From Uloborus plumipes (lineage: Eukaryota; Arthropoda; Arachnida; Araneae; Uloboridae): DNA of 64,000 nt. A model generated the notes under the pieces. The model was not told the origin of the DNA and ran no database searches. It saw nothing but the letters and a program-made list of their open reading frames with translations. The position numbers were made by a program, and so were the translations under genes. Shown one piece after another: positions 49,326 through 60,331 of the stretch. The DNA lies in assembly GCA_038373865.1 (NCBI GenBank), contig JAXGGA010000076.1, forward strand, positions 124,001 through 188,000, read 5' to 3'. Position 1 is the stretch's first letter; every line of letters starts with the position of its first letter.

Positions 49326-51006
49326 TTTCGGGGACCTATTGAGTAAAAAGAGAACTAAGTCCTTAGGAGAAAATAAACCCTAAGAATCATTAGAACTCAA
49401 TTTACCTAGCCAAGTATTTTATGCTCTCTCATTCAGAGCCTGTTTAAAACACGGTCCAGCGGGTAAACCTGGGCAATTTTAGGGGCACCAAAACAGGGTA
49501 ATTTTTGTCCATTTCCCCTTTTGTTTGGAACTTCCAGTTAAAAAACGAGCGGATTTCGTGATGAGACTGGCACCAAATGTTTGCCAGGACCTGGACATCG
49601 CGTTGGGGTCCCTGCTCACATTAAAGAAAAAGGTACCCCTGTATTTTAATGATGGTAAGTGATCATGCAAAATTTTTCTTTCCTGTGCAGTTTCGTTTTA
49701 ATTTTGAATATCGTCAAATTGAAATTTTTGGTCTTTTTCAGTTGCTAAGATTGACCACATGCATAGTTATTTCTTAGAAAATTTATGTCTGGCACATATC
49801 TGAATCATCCTCTTTGAAAATTCCGATATTTGTTAACGAAAATAATAGGATTAAAAAAAACTTATTTGAATCTTTCCTACTTTAAATTTCTTTCATTAAA
49901 AAATATGTAAAACATTGTTTCTCGAAAATATCAAACTACTGATTAAAGTATATTTTTCAGTACGAGGCGTTGCTGCTACTCAATGAAAACATTAAATCTT
50001 TTATGGCCGTGTGATTCTAGTTGAAATCATTGAATCTTTTATTTATGTGTGATTTCTGCTCTAAAATGTATTTTTTATACAGGAACACACACATACTCGT
50101 AGGTATGAACAGATTATTTTTTAGTTTTTCAGATGTGTTATTTATGTATGCATATATACGCAAACACATTTGAGATACTTTAAAATAATCTACGTTCTGC
50201 ATCTTGTTGCTTTTTATGGCTAAAATCTAAATTAGCAGAGAAAAAACCTTCCAAAATAAAACTTTTGTCCAAACCTAAAGATGTGTTCTTTTGAGTTAAA
50301 GTAGAAAATTACGGGGCTTTAAAAAATTATGTTGAAATTATGCAGATGCAATGGATTTTTTAAAAGAAAAGTGTTTCCGGAAGACTTTACATTTAAAATT
50401 TTGATCTTAAAATCAACCGCTTCTATTTTCAATAAAAAATCCACTTTTTCTCCAATAACTTCAAAAGATATGCACATATTTTTCATAGCATATAGTATGA
50501 GAAGGATACATGTAGAAGAGAGATTACACATAGTTTTGTAGAAATAACTTGTTAGAAAAATATATGCTTCTTGATATATTTTTCCTGCTTATTTAGTTGT
50601 CTCGGTATAGTAACCGAAACAAAAAGTAATTTATTGTAGAGTGAGAGGTCGTGAAATTTTTCAGTTAAAGTAAATGCAATAAATTATAGTTCAGTGGAGT
50701 CTCGAAGACTCGGCATTCTTCTTAACTCGGTATTTTTTTTTTTTTTTGCTCAAAAACCTGAAGAATAAAAGGCAACATTTTTTAAAATTGTCTAATGGGC
50801 AAAAGTTTCAGAAAGCTCCCGTACCACATAAATTGACTAAAAGTAGCATGACACTCCTAGATTAAACATCGGTTAAATAGTATTCATTAACTTTTTATTT
50901 TCATAAAAAAAATCGTATGTATCTAAACGGAAAACATGATTTATTGGTGCGAGGCAACTGCTAGCGCAGGGCCCGATTGCGCCAAATCGGTCCAATCGGC
51001 CTGAGG
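49326..51006. other. Gene-free stretch up to the P element
   Basis: AT-rich with unrecognised short frames. The last ~60 bases before 51007 are GC-richer (TGCTAGCGCAGGGCCCGATT), and the insertion site GCCTGAGG lies there. Confidence 0.5.
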
Positions 51007-51273
51007 CATAGATCTTATAAGGAATAGATAGGCCTTTCTCCTGCAGCGCAACGTGTTTCGCCCGGAGAAAGTGGGGTCAACATGATTTCTCCGAAAACCA
51101 CGTGATCAAGGGACATCGTGTCTCCCTCCGTTCGCGTAACAATGACGGAACAATGCGAAAAGTCGTTTGAATGCGATTGTTTACGAAACATTCTCATCGC
51201 ACTAATGTGAGTCAATCTCTATCTGTGCGAATTTGAGCTTTTTTAGTCATTCTAGCTGAAATTTTCTCACGAG

Positions 51274-54200
51274 ATGGTGACTTACTGTTCCGCGTACGGC
51301 TGTAATCAAAAAGCTGGACGAGGATGTTCGTTCCACAAGTAAGTAATTTTTTATATTTTTTTCGTAAATAATTATCTTTGATGATTAAGTTTTATAAATT
51401 TCGGCATCAAAAAATAATCTAACTCATTATTTTACATAAAATAGTGTACTCTTCAATGTTTCAAAGCTGTGTTTTCTGCATGCGCTGGACATAGTTAATG
51501 GATATAACAATATCCTATCTTATTGTATATTTAATTTTAATGAATAACTATTACATTAATAAATGCAAACTATTAAACAAAATTCCATTCAGTTACTATG
51601 TCGAAATTTATCTTACCTTAGCATTGTGAAATTTAAACTATCACTATAAATAATCTTTATGTTTAATTCTTATACTAATGAAAATCACCTTAAATTTATT
51701 TTGCAGATTTCCAGAAGATAAACTGAAACTTCGAGCATGGTGTCAAGTGATTAAGAGGAAAGATTTTGCTCCCACAAAGTTTTCAAGATTATGTTCGAAC
51801 CATTTTGCTGCGGATGCTTTTGAACCTAATCGGTTTGGTCAAGGAATTTTGAAGAAAGATGCACTCCCAACCATATTTAATTTTCCACCAAACGTAGGAC
51901 TGAAAAAGGAAAAGGTTAGAAAGCAGCCAAAGGACAGAACAGCAGTCACAGCAGCAGTTGTACCAGAAAATGCAGCAGACGGGAGGTAATTACTTGAAAA
52001 ATTTGATTAATAATTTGCTATGACATTTTGTTTGTGATTAAAACGTATGACAAAAATAATCTGGAACATAAAAAAAAAAAAAAATAGGTTAGTAATTTTG
52101 AAAAAAGGAGAAGGAAAAACTTACACTTCGAACGATATAAAGAATTTTATTTAAAAAAATAGCATTCCACTTTTGCAGGTTGTTTTCAAAAAGTGAATAA
52201 AAAAATTACAAGAAATATTGTTACGTCATTTTTAAAGAAAGTAATGCAATAGTTTATTTTATTTTATTTTATTTATTTATTTTTTGTAACATCTTACATA
52301 AAAGAACATGTAAAAATGCAATGAACAGATGCTTTATTTTTGCAGATTATATTAATTTCAGTTGATGTTGATTTCAGTTCATCTGCCATAAATCAAAACA
52401 CTTTCAAAGATTCCTCCGGAGAAACGACATCACAACAGCAATCAAATAGACGTAAAGTTTATGTTGGTGATTTCTCTGATTCTGATGTGAAATCTCCGAA
52501 GAAAATGAAAGTATTCTTCGAAGCTGCAACAACAAAAATTGCACACCAGAAGAATACAATTAAAAACTTAAGGCGCAAAAATGACAGATTAAAAGCCAGA
52601 GTAACTTCTCTCAAGTCCCTGATAGAGATTTTGAAGAAAAAGCAGTACATTACTGACGATGCAGTATCAGTTATTGAGGAAAGAATTTATAACCATGCTT
52701 ATATGAAAGAAATTTTTAGTTACATTATTTAGTTAACTGTATATTTTATCATCAAAATGCTATTATTATTATTATTATATATTATTATTATTATTATATA
52801 TTATTATTATTATTATTATATAAGAATCTGGATCCATTAAAATGTATATAGTTGAATTATAGTTGCGTATGATTATATACATCGTTTTTGCGTTTATTAT
52901 TATTATTATTTCAAAAAAAACATTCATTTTTTCTCCCATTGCCTTACTCTTTATTTTAATTAAGTTAGTTTGTGCACAAACTAACTTAATTAGTTGTGCC
53001 TTTTAGTTTGTGCAATATTGTTAGTAAAAACAAAAACCAGTTTGTAATTTCAGAAAAAGAGTCAATTCAAATTTTTTAAAAAATTGTTAAAAATCCTGAA
53101 CTTTTTTTTTTTTTTGTCTCATAATCGGTTCGTACAGGAAAAAATACCCTCTCATGATTGTCTCTAACCCGTTACACTGTACTGTAAAAATTACAAAGAA
53201 TATTTTTGAAAATGCTATGTAGGAAATCGTAACATTAATTAATGTTTTGCGCTTTAAAGTCATACATTTAAAAATAATTGTTATAATTAGTTTTAAAAAA
53301 TATTGGGGGGAATGTTATTCAAATCGTTATGCTTGTTTTATTCTGAGAGGGAAAACACTAACCTTCTCTTCATGTATGATTTCTGCTTGTATATTATCTA
53401 CTTAAATTAGCAATGTAATAGAATTATTTTCATAAAATAAAACAAGTATCACCCTTCTTAACCTAGTGTGCTTCGTCTTATCCGTCATACCTTGACAGGC
53501 CTATTTTCTAGGACATGAAAAAAAAAAAAAAAAAAAAACGTGTATAGCATTCGGCAGATAATGTCTGCCGAATATTCGTTGCATCCCTTGTTAAAATGCC
53601 AAATTTTTATCTTTATTCAAACTAAGTCAAGAGATTTAGGTTTCAATCTTGAATGCTGCTTTATGCAACTACAAAAACCTTTTCCTTGATAAAATGGTAA
53701 TGAAGCTTTCACTTTTATTATAAAAAAGTGTTCCTTGCATAAAATCGTTAATTTCAACACAGCTAAAAATATTAAGAAATACTTCAATTTTATATAGGCT
53801 TACTATTTGTACTAATAACGTTTAAGTAATAAAAATCTCTATCGATGGTAAAGATTCTGTTCATTTGTAAGTTTGTTTTTTTTTTACTTTTTCTTTCAGT
53901 CCTCTGTGGCAGACAATGCAGAAAAGGAGGTGATAGAACTTCTGAAAAATCCTTCAAAGAAAGGCCGGAGCTTTCCTGCCAAACTTCAATCATTTGCTTT
54001 AACACTTCATTTTTACTCCCCAAATGCCTATAAATTTGTGAGAAAAGTTTTTAAAAATTCTCTTCCGCACCCTCGCACAATTGTAAAATGGTATTCTAGA
54101 GTAGGAGGGGAGTCAGGATTCACAGAAGAGGTGTATGCTGTTTTGGCGGAGAAAGTAGAAAAAAGCAGAACTCCACTCGTATGCAGCCTCATTGTTGATG

Positions 54201-55951
54201 AGATGTCTCTGCGAAAAAAGGTGGAATTTGACGGGGACAAACTATTAGGGCTAATAGACATTGGCACAAAAATTAATGATGACAGTTTGCCAGAAGCAAG
54301 AAGTGTACTAGTGTTTCTAATTAACTGCTTGAATCAAAACTGGAAAATGCCTGTTGGATACTTCTGTATTGATTCCCTGACAGGAAAAGACAGAAGTACC
54401 CTCGTAAAACATTGTTTGGAGCATTTGCATCTAACAGGCATAACAATCTCTAGTCTCACATTTGATGGCACTTCATGTAACATTGCAATGGCGGAGGATC
54501 TTGGATGTAAACTTTTTACAAATACTAATGACATGCAAACTTGGTTTCCTCATCCGGTAACCAAGGAAAAAGTATTTGTTATTTTAGATCCTAGTCATAT
54601 GATCAAACTTGTTCGAAATGCACTAGGAACATTATCTTTCTACGATGAGAATGGGGGTTTAATTTCTTGGTCATACATTAAGGACTTAGTCCGTTATCAA
54701 GAGAGAGAAGGCCTCAAAGCTGCTAACAAATTAACCCACAAGCACATAGCGTTTAAGGACCAAATAATGAAGGTTAAGTTAGCAGTACAAACATTGAGTA
54801 AATCCGTTGCAAAGTCTTTGCTCTATCTAAAATCCATACGAGTAAGAGGATTTGCTCAATGCGATGCTACTGCTAACTTCATCCAAAAGTTCAACGATAT
54901 GTTTGACTTTCTGAATAGCAGAAATCTTTCTGCTTTAGGCAAGAAAAGTCCCCTACGGAGTCAAAATATAGCGCAATTCAAACAATTAACTGCAGATGCG
55001 GAGCTATACATCAAGTCACTAAAAACAAGTGATGGGAAATTAGTTATGGGAAGTCGGCGGAAAACTGGGTTTTTAGGCTTTATAATTTCCATGAAAAGTG
55101 TACTGGGTATTTATGAAAAGTATGTAGGTGCCCAAATTCCAGTTCTGAATTATGTAATGACTTATAAGCTTTCTCAGGATCATCTTGAAACATTTTTCAG
55201 TGCGATCAGGCAGAGAGGGGGATTCAACAATAATCCGACAGTCAGGCAATTTCGAAGTGCGTACAAAAGATTATTGGTACATGCTGAAATCAAAGATTTC
55301 AGTTCTTCAAATTGCGCTGATTTTGACAGCTTGCAAATTTTAAGCATACATTTAAAACGCGATAAAAATGCTTTGGAAGAATGCAACTTTTCTTCTGATT
55401 CCCCTGACGAGGACGATTTTGAAAATTCAGAAATCATTCCGATTAACATGACAAAGTTCATTTATGATGTTTCTGACTATATTGCCGGATTTGTTATTCG
55501 TAAATTGCGCTCTGTTGTGCAATGCGGTGATTGTCAGGCAGCCTTAACTACAACAAATGAAAAAACAGGTTTAATAAAATTTAAAGATTTTGGAACAAAT
55601 TCCAGTAATGGGCTACTTCAACCATCGAGAGATGTGGTTCATTTGTGCAGAACCACTGAACGTGTTTTCCGAGAATGCGAAAAACTTTGGGGAATTAAAC
55701 GTAAAAATATAATGTTACTCATGACCACAAGAGTAATGAGGCGAATTTCTAACTCCGTTTTCTTAAGCTTAAATGAACACGTATGTGAAACAGAAGTAGA
55801 TGATAATCACATTAATAAACTGATAAAATTAATTGTTATTAAATATTTAACCATCAGAATGCATCACGCAGTTAACTCCTACAATGAAATTAGTTCCCAA
55901 AGACTAATACGTAGGAGACTGACAAAATTAATACTGTTTAAGGGACAATAA
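51274..55951 (+). CDS. P-element transposase (THAP9-like), four exons, 893 aa, intact
   Basis: Exons 51274-51338, 51707-51985, 52378-52663 and 53900-55951; the join is open to a TAA at 55949. Donors are AA|GTAAGT, GAG|GTAATT and GCA|GTATCA; acceptors TTGCAG, TTTCAG and TTTCAG. Residues 1-~80 form a THAP zinc finger (C-x4-C in YCSAYGC, C-x2-H in LCSNHF, then DALPTIF). About 150-195 is a basic, leucine-spaced coiled coil. From 211 comes the RNase H-type P transposase domain: VDEMSL (Asp ~310), TFDGTSCN (Asp ~399) and DHLETFFSAIR (Glu ~640), with the LDPSHMIKLVRNAL segment starting the insertion domain. Length is close to human THAP9. Exon choice for exons 3 and 4 is by frame and splice consensus. 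Confidence 0.88.
52664..53899 (+). other. Last intron of the P transposase, with in-frame stop, ATT repeats and a palindrome
   Basis: If retained, the frame continues for 22 codons (VSVIEERIYNHAYMKEIFSY and two more) and stops at TAG 52730-52732. ATT/ATA-rich repeats cover about 52760-52825. A perfect 36-bp palindrome lies at 52957-52992, centred on GTGCAC. A 20-A run is at 53519-53538. Confidence 0.75.
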
Positions 55952-56723
55952 TCCCTAGTTTTCTTATCACTCTTAAGTTTAATAGTAAAGCAAAGGAATA
56001 TCATATTTTGTGGGATGAAAATAAAATCGAGTAATTAGGGGTAAAATCTAACTACCATTCACGAAGTTTAAAATAGAGCAAAAAAGTAAAAAAGAAATTC
56101 ATTTTTTGAGTGTTTTAAAATAAAAATTATTGAAGTTGTCTAAAATTCACAAACCAAAGCTATTTCTTCACTAATGTATTGCTTATGTGTAGCATCTTCA
56201 AATATTTCTTAATTGAAGGAATTGATACTATTACTTGATTTTGTGTATTCAAGAATATTTATTTGTATTTGTAACTATTTTATAGTTAAATATGTGGTTT
56301 CATATAAAGTTGTTGCTCTGACTTCAAAAGTTATGTTAATTACGTATTGAATCTATCTCTCTGTGTTTGAAAAAGGAAAAAGTTTCAAATAAAAAAAATT
56401 ACGAATATTTATTCATGTTTAAGATTTGTTTTCTTCTAACCTTGAGGGCGTCTGTTTCCACCAAGTTTTAGAACACTTGAAAAAAAAAAAAAAATCAAAT
56501 TGCTAATGTGCGTTCTTCAAAAGTTATGATGGGGAACATTTAATGCTTTTATTTCCTATAATCGCCCAAAAGATCCGGGCAAAAAGCGATCCTCTTCGCT
56601 AAGGGAACGAGCTATCTGTGGGAGGTGTCCCTTGATCACGTGGTGTCCAACGGGGGATGTTGACGCGCGCTCTGAGGAGAAAAAGAGGGGAGAAGGCCCA
56701 TCTATTCTATTATAAGATCTATG
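55952..56723 (+). other. P-element 3' untranslated region and right end
   Basis: Several AATAAA-like strings follow the stop (for example AAATAAAATC near 56020 and AAATAAAAAA near 56389). The right subterminal region turns GC-richer at about 56570, where the inverted copy CCCTTGATCACGTGG and the terminal repeat lie. Confidence 0.6.
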
Positions 56724-56731
56724 GCCTGAGG

Positions 56732-58816
56732 CCGGTCACTTAAAGAAGATTGAGTCACTTAAAGAATATTATGTGGTAACGGTGCTTTATTCAGTTTCGT
56801 TCAGTTGGTTTATTTTAGCTATTTTGAGTTTACTACAAACTATGAACTTGTAGTTCGGAACAAGTCTATTTCTTTTAAATTGTTTAATGAAGATCATATT
56901 TTAGAAATTATACAAATATTTTTTCTTTCAAGTAAACCTCGAATATACCGAAAAACATGCTTGAAAAATCGAATTAATAGCACCATAACTAGTTATTTAC
57001 TCTAATATGCTTGATTATATTATTTTTTGGCCAAACGGACACATTGCCGAATTTTCCCTCGAAAAGTAGTTGGCATGTTAGGAAGATTTATCATTTGATG
57101 GGGATATGTATAATATTAGAATAGTTTTATCAAGCTTATATAAGCATATTACATAAGGGACACAATGGTTTTCTTATTTTACGTCACATTTTTGAAATAT
57201 ATGGTAGTATTTTAACTCTTGAATACTGTTTTATAGTTATTTTATTTGTTTTCTTGCAACTGCTAAATAGTTGCCGCCAAATTTATGCTTTTTAAAAATG
57301 TTGAACTGGTTTAACTTATTGTTCTGAAGTTTAGAATTTCGTAACAGTATAAAATTTTTTCTAAAAATTACGCCAGCCTTCCTTACATTTCCTGAACAAT
57401 AAAAAAAATAGAGAAAGGATAATTCCTTTCATCATTATAAATTTTGTATAATGTTTTGGTGCATGCAGTTTTTGAGGCTGAGATATTCCCTTTTGGACTA
57501 GTTCATGCCTATAATTAAATACTGTTCATCGAAAGATTAAAAGGAAGCTCTCGAATTCCTCAGCATACACTGCCCGATTTTATGACGTGACGGAATAAAA
57601 TTAACCCTCGAACGTTTGTAATGAGATTCGGAGGGAAAGAAAAATAAATACTCTTACTTTTCTTACTTTCATTGGACAATTTGCTATTATCATTTGAAGG
57701 TAGCAGTGATTTACTTTTTACATTTCAGTTTATTACAGTATTTTTTTTTTTTATTGGAAGCTGTGTGCTTGAGATTCTGTAGAAAGCACTTTGCGATGCC
57801 TATTTAAATCATGGACAAAAAAAAAAAAAAAAAAGCCTGATTAATTCAGATGTGCATCATAATTCGGATGAGCGTAATGTAATGCTAATTTATATGAGTG
57901 TATTGCTTCATTCACATAAATTTTCAGGTCTTTATTCCGTACTCTGAGACGGTGTATTAGAACGGAAATATGTTTGATTAACACGCTGGTATTCAACCTT
58001 TTATACTTTGGAATCTTTGAACTTGCCCTTTTCTTGAAGGGACATCTTGATCAAACATTAAAAAAGTAAATGTCAAAGGTTTATGTTACTAAATTTTCCA
58101 AAATTATAATTGCATATTTTATCAGAATGCAAACATCACAAAGGGATAATGGATAATAAGGTAGCCAATGTATGTGAGGTTTATTTATTTATTTAATTTT
58201 ATTATGGGAACACATTAATAAAAATAATGTTTTACTGGCTTGGCTACGATTATTTTTTATTACTAAGTATTTTTAGGTCTGGCATTATTTCTTTGATCTA
58301 TAAAACATTTATTTGTATTCAATTTTACAAACAAATCTTTAAGCCCTCTAAGGATTGCATCTGCTCTGAAAATTAAAATGTTACAAAAATTTTGGTGCTT
58401 TTTATAGGTGATAACTATTGTGATCTTTCTAGAGAACTTTTGTCGCAAAGAGCTCTAAGGATCGGTGGATCTTAGGTAGCACCTCTGGAGTATCAGAAAA
58501 TATGCAGATTTCAGGATTGAATGTTCCACGTCTAAACACAATCTTCGTTTATTACCAATTTTAATTTTATCTGAAATCATGCCAGAAATATCAGGAAGGA
58601 AACTTTCCTCCAGTACTTCTCAAGCAGAAGTTTCCGCAGATTTTTGCATAGAAATTGAGAAAAACTCCGCGGGAGATCGATGATGGTTAATAAACGTCAT
58701 CCCCCATCGTTGCCTAAAATTGCAATGCGGCTTCGAGCCCGGAAGAATCTTACTCCGATCTAATTGCGTAACATTTGGACAAGTTTACAGTTACAAAATT
58801 GACGTACACAGTATAG
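56732..58816. other. Gene-free stretch
   Basis: AT-rich, A-run at 57816-57833. No recognised exon, transposase or inverted repeat. Confidence 0.5.
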
Positions 58817-59045
58817 AGGCCATTCCACATGAAACGGTTATTTTGTCCCACACGAGACGCTTTATATATTTCGTTAAAAATAATAATATAAAAAGATAAT
58901 GAACAAAATTTTGTTGCTTAGGAAATCACATGTTTGTGCGATTTTTTAAGAAAAAAATTTCGTCATTACCTATTACCTTTTAGTGAAATATATGAACCGT
59001 CACGTGCGGGACAAAATGTCACTTTTGGTGGAATACTAATATGCC
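58817..59045. repeat. Inverted-repeat element, ~75-bp arms
   Basis: CCATTCCACATGAAACGGTT and TTTTGTCCCACACGAGACG on the left face, reversed, TTTTGTCCCGCACGTGACGG and ATTCCACC on the right. A further arm fragment (ATGTCCCGCACGTGACGC) sits at about 59205-59225, so the element may be longer. Boundaries and target duplication are unclear. The CATTCCAC terminus resembles that of the 5159 element. Confidence 0.55.
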
Positions 59046-59459
59046 TAATTTTTTAACTGTTTAAATTATTTTTTCTCTACAAATGAGATGTGTTTCATTC
59101 ACATTGGAACCTTAGCGATCAAAATCTACAATTTGTTTTGTCATTGCTAAATTAATAGAGCAAAAAAATAACTCAATAATAAAGCCCATTACGAGCGGTT
59201 GACTTAGCATGTCCCGCACGTGACGCATACAAATAAATTAAATCTTATTTTTAATTAAAAAAATATTCGATCAAAATATAACTGTCTGGAGTATCATTGT
59301 AAGGGACACTTTTATTTAAATTACATTTTTTCTGCTCCCAGTGTCTCTTAAAATAGGGGTTTCCATGTATTTACCTCTCAACAACGGACACTCTTCTATT
59401 AAGGGGTAGTCATAGAGAAAAATTACAAAGCTTAAAGCATAAGAACGATTGAATTTATA

Positions 59460-60329
59460 CAGGGTGCGGCAGAGAAGCTTGTTGATTTTAATTGGATGCT
59501 AATTAGCAAGGCGTGGTCCGAAAGGAGTAGGGAGGGTCTCATTTTAAAGAAGGGGTCCTGAAGTTTTGTTGTCTCACAATTTAGTTGTCGCCATGCGTTG
59601 GACAAGGAGTAACGAGCGTTCGCCGTCGAGGCTTACTTTTCATTCGGTGATCGCCACTCAACGTGCCTTCGAACTCGGTTCAAAATTCATCCTGGGGGTC
59701 CCGTTCCTGGACGGGAATTGATTGTTTTGTAGGTTAAAAACATTCAGGGAAAGTGGGAGTGTGGCAAAAAAAAAAAAGGCCCAGGACCTTAACGGTTCTC
59801 CAGAACTCCAGAAAACGTCGAGAAAGTGAGGGAGTCGTTTTTGCGCTCTCCCACTCGTTCGGTGCGTAAACACGATGCTGCTCTGGTGATTTCTGATTGC
59901 ACTCTGAGACAAATTCTTCACAAAGAACTCCAGTTTCATCCCTACAAACTTGCTGTCGTTCAACAGTTGAGTAATAACATCTCATTGAGAGGTTGACGTA
60001 CCGTGGCCTACGCGTTTCCTTGATTTGACGCCCTGCGACTATTTTTTATATGAGTATCTCAAATAGATCGTTTACAACGACAAGCCCCGGACCCTGCAAC
60101 ACCTGAAGAACAACATCCGGCATGCTAAAGAGTGGAACAAAACTTCAAATCATGGGTAGATCAGTGCATTATTAATTGGGCCGCTACTTGCCCGATGTAA
60201 TTTTTAAATCTAGTTAAAATAAAAATTCAGAATGGGTACAATATCTTATAAAAAGAAATAAACTGATACACGAACATTTTCTTTTATTGACTTTTGAAAT
60301 TAGCAAACTTCTCCGCCGCACCCTTTTTG
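59460..60329 (+). mobile_element. Deleted DD41D-like mariner-type element, second copy
   Basis: Left end CAGGGTGCGGCAGAGAAGCT; right end, reversed, AAAAAGGGTGCGGCGGAGAA (T run added next to the end). TA at 59458-59459 and 60330-60331. It carries a broken transposase on the plus strand. Related to the element at 20425, though the two retain different parts. Confidence 0.8.
59594..60233 (+). pseudogene. DD41D-like transposase remnant with the catalytic core deleted
   Basis: The N-terminal DNA-binding part begins MRWTRSNERSPSRLTFHSVI and IATQRAFELGSKFILG. After shifts it reads RREVRESFLRSPTRSVRKHD and SDCTLRQILHKELQFHPYKL, VVQQLS. A large deletion follows, then the C-terminal part PCDYF-like (RLFFI) with IVYNDKPRTLQHLKNNIR on the plus strand near 60065-60120, matching RPRITAHLKNNIRDE of the 20535 copy. 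The first and second Asp motifs are gone. Confidence 0.75.
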
Positions 60330-60331
60330 TA

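Larger units (their letters stand above)
51007..56723 (+). mobile_element. Complete P-type DNA transposon
   Basis: Left end CATAGATCTTATAAGGAATA; reversed right end CATAGATCTTATAATAGAAT; the two match over ~35 bp with few differences. A perfect 8-bp duplication GCCTGAGG flanks the element (50999-51006 and 56724-56731). An inverted pair CCACGTGATCAAGGGACA lies just inside (about 51098-51116 and 56625-56643). Drosophila P has the same plan: ~31-bp ends starting CAT, 8-bp duplications, internal inverted repeats and a THAP transposase in four exons. At 5.7 kb it is larger than Drosophila P, mainly through introns. It stands opposite to the VWC gene, probably in that gene's intron. Confidence 0.93.

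Noticed and set aside
49479..49670. 63-codon minus-strand frame
   Set aside because: No recognisable motif; may be a decayed repeat but I cannot assign it.
54028..54267. Open frames antisense to the P transposase
   Set aside because: Shadows of the 692-codon transposase frame, which has recognisable domains.
55180..55461. Antisense 93-codon frame
   Set aside because: Shadow of the P transposase C-terminal region.
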